From positions 1 through 64,000 of the forward strand of contig NZ_JFYL01000006.1 of assembly GCF_000632455.1 (NCBI RefSeq): a stretch of DNA of 64,000 nt. The letters are read 5' to 3'. The DNA comes from Acinetobacter sp. Ver3. GTDB taxonomy: Bacteria > Pseudomonadota > Gammaproteobacteria > Pseudomonadales > Moraxellaceae. Positions 55,890 to 64,000 of this stretch are shown here, piece after piece (position 1 is the first letter of the stretch; the number at the start of each line of letters is the position of its first letter). The notes under the pieces are model-generated. The model was not told where the DNA came from and did no database searches. It saw only the letters and a program-made list of their open reading frames with translations. The position numbers were made by a program, and so were the translations under genes.

Positions 55890-56303
55890 ATGTTGCAACC
55901 TAAACGTACTAAATTCCGTAAAGTGCAAAAAGGCCGTAACACTGGTCTAGCACATCGCGGTAGCACAGTATCTTTTGGTACTATCGCACTTAAATCAGTT
56001 GAACGTGGTCGCATGACTGCGCGTCAAATTGAAGCAGCGCGTCGTACAATCAGCCGTCGTGTAAAACGTGGTGGTAAGATCTTTATCCGTGTATTCCCGG
56101 ACAAACCAATTACTGAAAAACCATTAGAAGTTCGTATGGGTAAAGGTAAAGGTTCTGTGGAATATTGGGTTTGTGAAATCAAACCAGGTAAGATCCTGTA
56201 CGAAATGGAAGGTGTGAACGAAGAATTAGCGCGTGAAGCATTTACGCTTGCTGCTGCTAAACTTCCGTTTAAAACCACTATCGTGACTCGGACGGTAATG
56301 TAA
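55890..56303 (+). CDS. rplP: 50S ribosomal protein L16
   Basis: 137 residues, opening [17 protein letters not shown]. It organises 23S rRNA near the A-site tRNA elbow. The hydroxylated/functional arginine region (RKMGKG-like, here [13 protein letters not shown]) is intact. Its stop shares a base with the rpmC start. Confidence 0.98.
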   Translation: MLQPKRTKFRKVQKGRNTGLAHRGSTVSFGTIALKSVERGRMTARQIEAARRTISRRVKRGGKIFIRVFPDKPITEKPLEVRMGKGKGSVEYWVCEIKPGKILYEMEGVNEELAREAFTLAAAKLPFKTTIVTRTVM

Positions 56304-56500
56304 TGAAAACTAAAGATCTACGTGAAAAGTCGGTAGAAGAATTGACAGCTTTGCTTGATGAGCAACAGTTGAACCAATTCCGTCTTCGCATGGCTAAAGC
56401 AACTGGTCAATTGGGTAAATCGCACGAAGTGCAATTAACTCGTAAAACTATTGCTCGCATCAAGACCCTCCTTACCGAAAAACAGGGGAACGCACAATGA
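56303..56500 (+). CDS. rpmC: 50S ribosomal protein L29
   Basis: 65 residues: [14 protein letters not shown], then [16 protein letters not shown] and [12 protein letters not shown] two-helix protein at the tunnel exit. It overlaps rpsQ by ATGA, showing tight coupling. Confidence 0.97.
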   Translation: MKTKDLREKSVEELTALLDEQQLNQFRLRMAKATGQLGKSHEVQLTRKTIARIKTLLTEKQGNAQ

Positions 56501-56754
56501 GTGAGCAAACAGTTCGCACGTTAACAGGCAAAGTAGTAAGCGACAAGATGGACAAGTCTATCGTTGTTCTTATCGAACGCCGCGTTCAACACCCGTTGTA
56601 TGGCAAATCAATCCGCCGTTCAACAAAATTACACGCTCATGATGAGAACAACACTGCTAAAACTGGCGATGTTGTAACTATCAAAGAAAGCCGCCCAATT
56701 TCTAAAACTAAGTCTTGGACTTTAGTTGAAGTTGTTGAAGCAGCTGCTGAGTAA
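56497..56754 (+). CDS. rpsQ: 30S ribosomal protein S17
   Basis: 85 residues with an OB fold ([43 protein letters not shown]). A primary binder of 16S rRNA. Last gene before a 91-base spacer with a long inverted repeat. Confidence 0.97.
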   Translation: MSEQTVRTLTGKVVSDKMDKSIVVLIERRVQHPLYGKSIRRSTKLHAHDENNTAKTGDVVTIKESRPISKTKSWTLVEVVEAAAE

Positions 56755-56768
56755 ATAACGTTCTTGTT

Positions 56769-56826
56769 GCATCATCGGTCAATTTCGAGTACTCTTTGAG
56801 CCTTTCGAAATTGTGACCGGTGATGC
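56769..56826. repeat. long inverted repeat between rpsQ and rplN
   Basis: 56769-56788 pairs with 56805-56826 around a 16-base loop. The stem is about 20 bp with one G-U pair and a two-base bulge (the right arm has an extra GT). Only a TTTT follows, so it is not a standard terminator. It lies just ahead of the spc-operon genes and could be a regulatory or RNase III-type processing site. Confidence 0.8.
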
Positions 56827-56845
56827 TCGGTTTTGGAGTAGGGCA

Positions 56846-57214
56846 ATGATTCAGACCGAAACTATGCTCGACGTAGCAGACAACAGTGGTGCTCGCCGCG
56901 TACAATGTATTAAAGTACTTGGTGGTTCACATCGTCGTTATGCTTCAGTTGGCGACATTATTAAAGTTACTGTAAAAGAAGCAATTCCACGTGGTCGTGT
57001 TAAAAAAGGCGACGTAATGAATGCAGTAGTTGTACGTACAAAATTCGGTATCCGTCGTCCAGATGGTTCTGTTATTCGTTTCGATGATAACGCTGCTGTT
57101 ATTTTGAACAACAACAAAGCTCCGATTGCTACTCGTATTTTCGGACCAGTGACTCGTGAACTTCGTACTGAACAGTTCATGAAAATCATTTCATTGGCTC
57201 CTGAAGTTCTATAA
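56846..57214 (+). CDS. rplN: 50S ribosomal protein L14
   Basis: 122 residues, the universal length, from ATG 56846 ([19 protein letters not shown]). Upstream in-frame codons lie in the inverted repeat's descending arm. GGAGTAGGGC precedes the start. It forms intersubunit bridges and binds the silencing factor RsfS. Confidence 0.98.
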   Translation: MIQTETMLDVADNSGARRVQCIKVLGGSHRRYASVGDIIKVTVKEAIPRGRVKKGDVMNAVVVRTKFGIRRPDGSVIRFDDNAAVILNNNKAPIATRIFGPVTRELRTEQFMKIISLAPEVL

Positions 57215-57225
57215 TAGAGGCAATC

Positions 57226-57543
57226 ATGGCTAAGATTAAAAAAGGCGATCAAGTAATCGTGATCGCAGGTAAAGAAAAAGGCAAACAAGGTACTGTTTTG
57301 TCTGTTTCTAATGACCGAGTTAAGGTTGAAGGTCTTAACTTAGTTAAGAAGCATCAAAAGCCTAACCGTGCAACAGGTGCTGAAGGCGCTATCGTTACAC
57401 AGGAAGCTTTGCTTCATATCTCTAACGTGGCAATTTTTAATGCTACAACCCAAAAGGCTGACCGTGTTGGTTACCAAGTGATTGACGGCGTGAAAACTCG
57501 CGTTTACAAATCAAATGGTGAATCAGTGGCGGTAGCGAAGTAA
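57226..57543 (+). CDS. rplX: 50S ribosomal protein L24
   Basis: 105 residues with the KOW motif at the N-terminus ([20 protein letters not shown]) and the LVKKHQKPN loop. An assembly initiator for the large subunit. The E. coli S8 repressor target lies at the junction with rplE; I did not identify an equivalent by eye. Confidence 0.97.
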   Translation: MAKIKKGDQVIVIAGKEKGKQGTVLSVSNDRVKVEGLNLVKKHQKPNRATGAEGAIVTQEALLHISNVAIFNATTQKADRVGYQVIDGVKTRVYKSNGESVAVAK

Positions 57544-57559
57544 TAGGTTGAAATAGGCA

Positions 57560-58096
57560 ATGGCCAGACTTAAAGCGCGTTACAACGACGAACTTAAAGC
57601 TCAATTACAAGAACAATTGGGCGTTAAGAATGTGATGGAGATCCCTCGCATCACTAAAATCACGATCAATATGGGTGTTGGTGCAGCTGCTGCTGACAAA
57701 AAACTCCTTGATGGTGCTCTTTCTGATATGCAAGCTATCGCTGGTCAAAAACCAGTTCTTACGTTAGCTCGTAAATCTATCGCTGGTTTCAAAATCCGTG
57801 ATGGTTGGCCGATTGGTTGTAAAGTTACTTTACGCGGCGAACGCATGTACGAATTCTTAGACCGTTTGATCTCTATCGCGATCCCTCGTATCCGTGACTT
57901 CCGTGGTTTCTCTGCGAAATCATTTGACGGTCGTGGTAACTACTCTATGGGTCTTAAAGAACAGATTATGTTCCCTGAGATCGATTTTGATAAGATTGAC
58001 CGTATTCGTGGTATGGATATTACCATCACTACGACTGCTCGCACCGATGACGAAGGCCGTGCGCTTATGCGTGCATTCGGCTTCCCGTTCAAATAA
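57560..58096 (+). CDS. rplE: 50S ribosomal protein L5
   Basis: 178 residues. Binds 5S rRNA and the P-site tRNA. Recognised by [45 protein letters not shown] and the [19 protein letters not shown] tail. Confidence 0.98.
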   Translation: MARLKARYNDELKAQLQEQLGVKNVMEIPRITKITINMGVGAAAADKKLLDGALSDMQAIAGQKPVLTLARKSIAGFKIRDGWPIGCKVTLRGERMYEFLDRLISIAIPRIRDFRGFSAKSFDGRGNYSMGLKEQIMFPEIDFDKIDRIRGMDITITTTARTDDEGRALMRAFGFPFK

Positions 58097-58105
58097 GAGG
58101 TCGAT

Positions 58106-58411
58106 ATGGCTAAGAAAGGTATGATTAATCGCGAATTGAAACGCGAAGCTACTGTTGCTAAATACGCTGCAAAACGTGCTGAATTAAAAGCTGTTATTGC
58201 AAACGTAAATGTAAGCGACGAAGAGCGTTTCGAAGCGATGATGAAGTTACAAGCATTACCACGTAATGCATCTCCAGTACGTCTTCGTAACCGTTGTGGT
58301 TTAACTGGTCGTCCTCATGGTTACTTCCGTAAGTTCGGTTTAAGCCGTAACAAATTACGTGACACAGTAATGCAAGGTGATGTACCGGGCGTTGTTAAGG
58401 CAAGCTGGTAA
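58106..58411 (+). CDS. rpsN: 30S ribosomal protein S14 (zinc-independent form)
   Basis: 101 residues, the long C-minus type: the region that carries CxxC pairs in zinc-binding S14 reads [19 protein letters not shown] with a single cysteine. It therefore does not consume zinc. It sits in its normal spc-operon position, between rplE and rpsH. Confidence 0.97.
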   Translation: MAKKGMINRELKREATVAKYAAKRAELKAVIANVNVSDEERFEAMMKLQALPRNASPVRLRNRCGLTGRPHGYFRKFGLSRNKLRDTVMQGDVPGVVKASW

Positions 58412-58423
58412 GGAGCACTATAA

Positions 58424-58819
58424 ATGAGTATGCAAGATACCGTTGCCGACATGTTAACACGTGTTCGTAACGCACAAATGGCGAAGAAACAAACTGTTTC
58501 TATGCCAAACTCAAAGTTAAAAGTTGCGATTGCTAACGTTCTTCAACAAGAAGGTTATATCGCTGATGTAGCTGTTGCAGATGCTGAAGGCAAACCAACA
58601 CTTACTTTGACTTTAAAATATTTCGAAGGCAAACCAGTTATTGAGACTGTGAAGCGCGTTAGCCGTCCAGGTTTACGTCAATATCGCGGTAAAGATAACC
58701 TTCCAAGCGTTAAGCAAGGTTTAGGTATTGCAATTGTTTCTACAAGCAAAGGCATCATGACTGATCGCGCTGCACGTGCTGCAGGTATCGGTGGTGAAGT
58801 TATTGCTTTTGTTTCTTAA
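58424..58819 (+). CDS. rpsH: 30S ribosomal protein S8
   Basis: 131 residues: [30 protein letters not shown] and the C-terminal [21 protein letters not shown] 16S helix 21 binder and, in E. coli, the feedback repressor of the spc operon. Confidence 0.98.
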   Translation: MSMQDTVADMLTRVRNAQMAKKQTVSMPNSKLKVAIANVLQQEGYIADVAVADAEGKPTLTLTLKYFEGKPVIETVKRVSRPGLRQYRGKDNLPSVKQGLGIAIVSTSKGIMTDRAARAAGIGGEVIAFVS

Positions 58820-58832
58820 TAGGTGATTCCTC

Positions 58833-59366
58833 ATGTCTCGTGTGGCTAAAGCCCCAGTAACTGTACCTAACGGTGTAACAGTTACTCAGAACGGCCGGCA
58901 GGTCGAAGTGAAAGGCAGCAAAGGTACTTTGTCTTTCAACCTGCATGCGCTGGTCGAGCTAAAACAGGAAGACGGTATTCTAGCTGTTGCTCCTAAAGCT
59001 GAATCTAAAGATGCTTGGATGCAAGCTGGTACTGCTCGCGCTGTGCTTAACAACCTTGTTAAAGGTGTTAGCGAAGGTTTCGAACGTAAGTTACAACTTA
59101 TCGGTGTTGGTTATAAAGCTGCGGTTAAAGGGAACACAGTTCACCTTAACCTAGGTTTCTCTCACCCGATCGATTACAACCTTCCTGAAGGTGTAACTGC
59201 TGAAACACCTACAGCTACTGAAATCGTGCTTAAATCTGCTGATAAAGCAGCTTTAGGTCAAGTTGCTGCAGATATCCGTGGTTACCGTCCGCCAGAGCCA
59301 TATAAAGGTAAAGGTGTTCGTTATTCTGATGAAGTTGTACTTCGTAAAGAAGCTAAGAAGAAATAA
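58833..59366 (+). CDS. rplF: 50S ribosomal protein L6
   Basis: 177 residues with two similar domains; [15 protein letters not shown] and [16 protein letters not shown] are the signatures. It contacts the sarcin-ricin loop region. Confidence 0.98.
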   Translation: MSRVAKAPVTVPNGVTVTQNGRQVEVKGSKGTLSFNLHALVELKQEDGILAVAPKAESKDAWMQAGTARAVLNNLVKGVSEGFERKLQLIGVGYKAAVKGNTVHLNLGFSHPIDYNLPEGVTAETPTATEIVLKSADKAALGQVAADIRGYRPPEPYKGKGVRYSDEVVLRKEAKKK

Positions 59367-59380
59367 GGCGCGAGGTTCTT

Positions 59381-59731
59381 ATGAACGAAAAGAAACAAAC
59401 CCGTTTGCGTCGTGCGAAAAGCACACGCTTGCACATCCGTGCATTGGGTGCGACTCGTTTGTGTGTAAACCGCACTCCGCGTCACATCTATGCTCAAGTA
59501 ATCTCAGCAGATGGTGGCAAAGTATTAGCGCAAGCTTCTACTTTAGATGCTACGTTACGTAGTGGTACTACAGGTAACGTTGAAGCAGCTACTAAAGTTG
59601 GTGCTTTAATCGCTGAACGTGCTAAAGCAGCTGGCGTAACTAAAGTTGCATTTGACCGTTCTGGTTTCAAATATCATGGTCGTATCAAAGCCTTGGCTGA
59701 TGCTGCTCGTGAAAACGGCTTGGAGTTCTAA
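59381..59731 (+). CDS. rplR: 50S ribosomal protein L18
   Basis: 116 residues with the basic N-terminus that binds 5S rRNA ([17 protein letters not shown]) and [21 protein letters not shown] at the end. Its stop is three bases before rpsE. Confidence 0.98.
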   Translation: MNEKKQTRLRRAKSTRLHIRALGATRLCVNRTPRHIYAQVISADGGKVLAQASTLDATLRSGTTGNVEAATKVGALIAERAKAAGVTKVAFDRSGFKYHGRIKALADAARENGLEF

Positions 59732-59733
59732 TC

Positions 59734-60231
59734 ATGGCTAAAGTTGAACAAAACGAAGGTCTTGTTGAAAAGCTGGTTGCCGTTGATCGTGTAGCCAAAG
59801 TTGTTAAGGGTGGTCGTATCTTCTCTTTCACAGCATTAACTGTTGTGGGTGATGGTAATGGTCGCGTAGGTTTTGGTCGTGGTAAAGCTCGTGAAGTTCC
59901 AGCTGCTATTTCTAAAGCACTTGAAGCTGCTCGTCGCAACATGATTACTGTTGAACTTGTTGATGGTACTGTTCAGCACCCTATCAACGCTCGTCACGGT
60001 GCTAGCCGTGTTTACATGCAACCTGCTTCTGAAGGTACTGGTGTAATTGCTGGTGGCGCTATGCGTGCTGTTTTAGAAGCTGTTGGTGTACGTAACGTAT
60101 TAACTAAATGTTATGGTTCTACTAACGCTGCGAACGTAGTAAACGCGACTTTTAATGGTCTGCGTGATATGACTTCTCCTGAGAAAGTTGCTGCGAAACG
60201 TGGTCTTTCAGTAGCACAAATTCAAGGGTAA
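59734..60231 (+). CDS. rpsE: 30S ribosomal protein S5
   Basis: 165 residues: double-stranded-RNA-binding-like N-terminal domain ([20 protein letters not shown]) with the spectinomycin-site loop apparently normal, then [17 protein letters not shown] and [14 protein letters not shown]. Involved in decoding fidelity. Confidence 0.98.
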   Translation: MAKVEQNEGLVEKLVAVDRVAKVVKGGRIFSFTALTVVGDGNGRVGFGRGKAREVPAAISKALEAARRNMITVELVDGTVQHPINARHGASRVYMQPASEGTGVIAGGAMRAVLEAVGVRNVLTKCYGSTNAANVVNATFNGLRDMTSPEKVAAKRGLSVAQIQG

Positions 60232-60237
60232 TCAATC

Positions 60238-60414
60238 ATGAAAACGATTAAAGTTACCCAGACTAAATCTGCATCGCATCGCTTGAAAAATCACAAGCTT
60301 AGCCTTAAAGGTTTAGGTCTGCGTCGTATTGGTCACACTGTAGAAGTTCAAGATACTCCTTCTAACCGTGGTATGATCAATCAAGTTTACTATATGGTTA
60401 GTGTAGAGGAATAA
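60238..60414 (+). CDS. rpmD: 50S ribosomal protein L30
   Basis: 58 residues from ATG 60238 to TAA 60412-60414: [20 protein letters not shown], then [14 protein letters not shown] and [13 protein letters not shown]. It sits in the standard position between rpsE and rplO. Confidence 0.97.
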   Translation: MKTIKVTQTKSASHRLKNHKLSLKGLGLRRIGHTVEVQDTPSNRGMINQVYYMVSVEE

Positions 60415-60417
60415 GCC

Positions 60418-60858
60418 ATGACTCTGCGTTTAAATACAATTGCACCTGCAGAAGGTGCTAAGCGTGAAAACCTTCGTTTAGGCCGTGGTATTGGTTCTGG
60501 CGTTGGTAAGACTGGTGGCCGTGGCGTCAAAGGTCAAAACTCACGTAAGAGCGGTGGTACTCGTCCAGGTTTCGAGGGTGGTCAAACTGCGTTATATCGT
60601 CGTCTACCTAAGTTCGGTTTCACTAGCCAATTGGCTTTGAAAACTGCTGAAGTACGTTTGTCTGAACTTAATAAAGTTGAAGGCGATATCGTTACTCTTG
60701 AAACTTTAAAAGCAGCGAACGTTGTACGTAAAGATATGATTCGTGCTCGTATCGTTCTTTCTGGTGAAATCACTCGTGCATTCACTGTTCAAGGTGTTGC
60801 ATTGACTAAAGGCGCTAAAGCTGCTGTTGAAGCTGCTGGCGGTAAAGTCGAGGAGTAA
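60418..60858 (+). CDS. rplO: 50S ribosomal protein L15
   Basis: 146 residues. The glycine/arginine-rich extended N-terminus ([20 protein letters not shown]) threads into 23S r[19 protein letters not shown] and the AGG...VEE ending are typical. Confidence 0.98.
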   Translation: MTLRLNTIAPAEGAKRENLRLGRGIGSGVGKTGGRGVKGQNSRKSGGTRPGFEGGQTALYRRLPKFGFTSQLALKTAEVRLSELNKVEGDIVTLETLKAANVVRKDMIRARIVLSGEITRAFTVQGVALTKGAKAAVEAAGGKVEE

Positions 60859-60864
60859 TCGCGA

Positions 60865-62223
60865 GTGTCTATGTCTCCTAGTTCTACAGGTCATGTTCAC
60901 ATGATGAAAGGTCAACCATTTCACGTGAAATATCGTGAAATTATTCGCCGATTAATGTTTTTAATTGGTGCTTTGGTGGTCTTTCGACTAGGAGCGCATA
61001 TTCCGCTGCCAGGTATTGATAATGTCGCTTTAGAACGTTTCTTTAATGCAAACCAGGGTACTTTCCTTGGTTTATTTAATATGTTCTCAGGCGGGGCATT
61101 GGAACGAATGTCCATTCTTGCGTTGGGGATCATGCCGTATATTTCTGCATCGATTATCGTGCAGTTAATGTCAACGGTTGTTCCTTCGCTGGAAGCATTG
61201 AAAAAAGAAGGCGAGCAGGGCAAGCGTAAGATTAACCAATATACGCGTTACGGCACATTATTCCTTGCAATTGTACAAGGTATTGGTATGTGTGCGGGTC
61301 TGATTAGTCAAGGGATTACCTTTACTTCAGGTTTAGCATTCTATATTCCTGCATTAACGTCGTTAGTTGCAGGTACCATGTTCTTAATGTGGTTGGGAGA
61401 GCAAATTACCGAACGTGGTGTTGGTAATGGGATCTCTATGATCATCTTTGCAGGTATTGTTGCTGGTTTACCAAGTATGGTTGTGCAATCATTTACCCTA
61501 GTGGAAAATGGTCAATCAAGCTTAATTGGTATTGCTATATTTGGCTTATTGTCTTTAGCTGTTTTAGCTGCGATTGTGTTTATTGAAAAAGCACAACGTC
61601 GTATACCTGTTAACTATGCTCAAAAGCAGCAAGGTCGCCGAGTATTTACTGCACAGCAGACTCACTTACCATTAAAAATCAACATGGCAGGTGTTATTCC
61701 AGCAATTTTCGCAAGTTCGTTATTGCTGTTTCCTGCAAGTTTAGGTCAATGGTTAGGTAGTTCTGATCCTAATGCAGGGATCGTTAAGCGTACACTACAA
61801 GATTTGGCATTAGTTTTATCGCCTGGACAACCATTATATTTGGTGCTATTCGGTGCGCTTATTATTTTCTTCTGTTATTTTTATACGGCACTAGTTTTCA
61901 GTCCTAAAGAAGTATCAGAAAACTTAAAGCGTAGTGGAGCTTATGTACCTGGTATCCGCCCAGGTGAGCAAACTGCTCGTTATTTAGATCATATTCTTAG
62001 TCGTTTAACATTTATCGGTTCGATTTATATCACTGTTGTATGTTTAATGCCGATGGTACTTCAAAGTTCTTTTGGTATTCCATTCCATTTGGGTGGTACA
62101 TCGCTGTTGATCGTGGTTGTTGTAGTTATGGACTTTATGGCTCAGCTACAGGCACACCTCACATCGCGCCAATATGATAATCAAACACTAATGAGTAAAA
62201 CGACTGCTCATCCTAAGGGATAA
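60865..62223 (+). CDS. secY: protein translocase subunit SecY
   Basis: A 452-residue, ten-helix pore of the Sec translocon that moves preproteins across the inner membrane with SecE, SecG and SecA. Signatures are [38 protein letters not shown] and the cytosolic loop [13 protein letters not shown]. The start is GTG 60865, with GAGGAG nine bases upstream; ATG 60871 is an alternative. It follows rplO by six bases. Confidence 0.97.
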
Positions 62224-62243
62224 GCGCACTTAGAGGTTTCATC

Positions 62244-62360
62244 ATGAAAGTTCAAGCTTCTGTAAAGAAAATTTGTGGTAGCTGTAAAGTTATCCGTCGT
62301 AATGGGGTAATCCGCGTGATTTGTAGCGCTGAACCTCGTCATAAGCAGCGTCAAGGTTAA
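62244..62360 (+). CDS. rpmJ: 50S ribosomal protein L36 (zinc-binding type)
   Basis: 38 residues from ATG 62244: [19 protein letters not shown], with Cys11 and Cys14, then Cys27 and His33 (ICSAEPRHK), the CCCH zinc site. So this locus carries the zinc-dependent type, in contrast to the zinc-free RpmE2 at 11075. AGAGGTTTC precedes the start. Confidence 0.97.
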
Positions 62361-62375
62361 TCTGATCAAGACCTG

Positions 62376-62405
62376 TTGATTTCAGTAGGCTAATTAGGTT
62401 ATTAT
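62376..62405 (+). promoter_or_regulatory. candidate promoter ahead of the alpha operon
   Basis: TTGATT (62376-62381) and TATTAT (62400-62405), spaced 18 bases, lie in the rpmJ-rpsM gap. Transcription would begin at or near the hairpin described next. The operon can also be read through from secY. Confidence 0.4.
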
Positions 62406-62432
62406 CCGCCCCTCAAAGATTTTGTGGGGCGG
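62406..62432. other. GC-rich hairpin in the rpsM leader
   Basis: CCGCCCC (62406-62412) pairs with GGGGCGG (62426-62432). In E. coli S4 represses the alpha operon through a pseudoknot in the rpsM leader; this hairpin is a candidate counterpart but the fold is not demonstrated. A short T tract (TTTTT at 62451-62455) lies further down, before GGAGA of the rpsM ribosome-binding site. Confidence 0.55.
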
Positions 62433-62466
62433 TTGATTATCTCTACTGCCTTTTTGGAGAAAGTGA

Positions 62467-62823
62467 ATGGCTCGTATTGCCGGTGTAAACATTCCGGATA
62501 ACAAGCATGCTGTTATCTCTCTTACGTATATCTTTGGTATTGGCCGCCATACTGCTAAGCAAATCTTAGCTGCAACTGGTATTGCACCAACTACTAAGAT
62601 CCGTGAATTAGATGACGCTCAGCTTGATGCGATTCGTGCAGAAGTTGCTAAGGTTCCGACCGAAGGTGACTTACGTCGCGAAATTTCCATGAACATTAAA
62701 CGTTTAATGGATTTAGGCTGCTACCGCGGTCTTCGTCATCGTCGCAGCTTGCCTGTCCGCGGACAACGCACCAAAACTAACGCACGTACCCGTAAAGGTC
62801 CGCGCAAACCTATTAAGAAATAA
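62467..62823 (+). CDS. rpsM: 30S ribosomal protein S13
   Basis: 118 residues: [39 protein letters not shown] and a lysine-rich C-terminus that reaches tRNA. First gene of the alpha operon. GGAGAAAGTGA precedes the start. Confidence 0.98.
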   Translation: MARIAGVNIPDNKHAVISLTYIFGIGRHTAKQILAATGIAPTTKIRELDDAQLDAIRAEVAKVPTEGDLRREISMNIKRLMDLGCYRGLRHRRSLPVRGQRTKTNARTRKGPRKPIKK

Positions 62824-62842
62824 GATTTCTGGAAGCTAAAAG

Positions 62843-63229
62843 ATGGCTAAAGATACTCGCACACGCAAGAAGGTCACTCGTACCGTCTCTGAAGGTGTTG
62901 CACACATTCACGCTTCTTTTAATAACACCATTGTGACTATTACCGATCGTCAAGGTAATGCACTGGCTTGGGCCACTTCAGGTGGACAAGGCTTCCGTGG
63001 ATCACGTAAATCAACTCCGTTTGCTGCTCAGGTAGCTGCTGAAGTAGCTGGTAAAGCTGCTTTAGATTACGGTTTGAAAAACTTGGATGTCCTTGTTAAA
63101 GGTCCTGGTCCAGGTCGTGAATCTGCGGTTCGTGCTTTAGGTGCAGTGGGTTATAAAATTAATAGCATTACCGATGTGACTCCAATTCCTCACAACGGTT
63201 GCCGTCCACCTAAAAAACGTCGCGTGTAA
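62843..63229 (+). CDS. rpsK: 30S ribosomal protein S11
   Basis: 128 residues with [15 protein letters not shown] and the terminal [12 protein letters not shown]. It lies on the platform near the mRNA exit. Standard order after rpsM. Confidence 0.98.
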
Positions 63230-63241
63230 GGAGAAACATTC

Positions 63242-63868
63242 ATGGCTCGTTATATTGGTCCAAAATGCAAACTCTCTCGCCGCGAAGGGACAGACCTGCA
63301 ACTTAAATCAGGCGTTAAACCGTTTGATGTTAAGACAAAAAAACATGCTAAAGCTCCTGGCCAACATGGTGGAGCTCGTGGTGGTAAACAATCAGAGTAC
63401 TCACTACAATTACGTGAAAAACAAAAAGTACGTCGTATGTACGGTGTTTTAGAGCGTCAATTTAGTAACTACTATAAAGAAGCTGCTCGTGTTAAAGGCG
63501 CAACAGGTGAAAACTTGTTGAAATTGCTTGAAAGCCGTTTAGATAACGTTGTTTATCGTATGGGCTTTGGTTCTACACGTGCAGAAGCTCGTCAGCTTGT
63601 ATCTCACCGTTCAATCACTTTAAATGGTCGTCGTGTTAACATCGCGTCAATCCAAGTTAAAGCTGGTGACGTGATTGCAGTACACGAAGGCGCTAAACAA
63701 CAATTACGTATTAAAAACGCAATTGAATTGGCTGCTCAACGTGGAACTCCTTCTTGGATGGAAGTTGACCATTCTAAATTAGAAGGTACATTCAAATCTG
63801 CACCTGATCGTTCTGATTTACCTGCTGAAATCAACGAAAGCTTGATTGTTGAATTGTATTCTAAATAA
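63242..63868 (+). CDS. rpsD: 30S ribosomal protein S4
   Basis: 208 residues. A primary 16S binder and, in E. coli, the repressor of the alpha operon. [18 protein letters not shown] at the start and the S4 domain ([23 protein letters not shown]) are clear. The N-terminus has a single cysteine, so no zinc site. Confidence 0.98.
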   Translation: MARYIGPKCKLSRREGTDLQLKSGVKPFDVKTKKHAKAPGQHGGARGGKQSEYSLQLREKQKVRRMYGVLERQFSNYYKEAARVKGATGENLLKLLESRLDNVVYRMGFGSTRAEARQLVSHRSITLNGRRVNIASIQVKAGDVIAVHEGAKQQLRIKNAIELAAQRGTPSWMEVDHSKLEGTFKSAPDRSDLPAEINESLIVELYSK

Positions 63869-63885
63869 TCCTTGAGGTAGCAATA

Positions 63886-64000
63886 ATGACGCGTACTGCA
63901 AACGAGTTTCTAACTCCGCAAGCGATCAAGGTCGAAGCGGCAAGCGGGACCTCGGCAAAAGTGATTCTAGAACCTTTAGAGCGTGGCTTTGGTCATACTC
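63886..64000 (+). CDS. rpoA: RNA polymerase alpha subunit, 5' part
   Basis: The start of rpoA: 38 codons before the window ends, reading [18 protein letters not shown] and then the conserved [22 protein letters not shown] precedes ATG 63886. The alpha operon continues beyond the window, normally with rplQ after rpoA. Confidence 0.96.
   Translation, partial: MTRTANEFLTPQAIKVEAASGTSAKVILEPLERGFGHT

Overview
This window is chromosomal DNA from a gamma-proteobacterium, almost certainly an Acinetobacter species. The evidence is the low GC content, an AbeM-type MATE pump, the sequences and order of the ribosomal proteins, a truncated flavohemoglobin beside nsrR, and the mlaFEDCB operon. This assignment rests on recognising protein families, not on a database search. 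The window is mostly core genome. I see no tRNA, rRNA, CRISPR array, insertion sequence or prophage.

Layout. 1-1321: an AT-rich accessory edge with a PoNi-type (DUF1911) type VI secretion immunity gene whose reading frame continues, in frame, past a stop codon into a decayed C-terminal module. 1363-11326: electron-transfer flavoprotein dehydrogenase, DUF1285, murI, a DUF4062 protein, hemH, a metallo-beta-lactamase-fold hydrolase, yacG, a TrmB-like methyltransferase, a flavoprotein, a HopJ-like protein, crcB and rpmE2 under a near-ideal Zur operator. 11405-24140: a UbiB-like kinase, the MATE pump, a DMT transporter, hemW, a lipoprotein, an SRPBCC protein, an acyl-CoA dehydrogenase, aroE, the divergent hemF/hemN pair and ribA. 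24446-33171: dxs, suhB, a DEAD-box RNA helicase with an arginine-rich repeat tail and a long structured leader, and mlaFEDCB. 33282-51484: corA, a LOG-family protein and Nudix pair, comF, recG, plsB, tesB, a dicarboxylate symporter, a ferritin-like-fold hydrolase, engB, nsrR, the truncated flavohemoglobin, a HerA-like ATPase, a cystathionine beta-lyase-like enzyme and a class I glutamine amidotransferase. 51515-64000: the S10, spc and alpha ribosomal operons in standard order, running into rpoA, which is cut by the window edge.

How genes work together. Four haem-synthesis genes (hemH, hemW, hemF, hemN) lie within 18 kb, with the oxygen-dependent and oxygen-independent coproporphyrinogen oxidases back to back. 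MlaFEDCB maintains outer-membrane lipid asymmetry, and plsB makes the phospholipid precursor. NsrR and the flavohemoglobin form a nitric-oxide response unit with a visible NsrR operator. Zur and RpmE2 form a zinc-sparing switch. The ribosomal block carries three structured leader or spacer regions that are candidates for feedback control by ribosomal proteins.

The most interesting observations are the flavohemoglobin that lacks its NAD domain under an NsrR operator, the decayed immunity gene, the long inverted repeat ahead of rplN, the S10 leader, and the structured helicase leader. I did not find a clearly novel multi-gene system.
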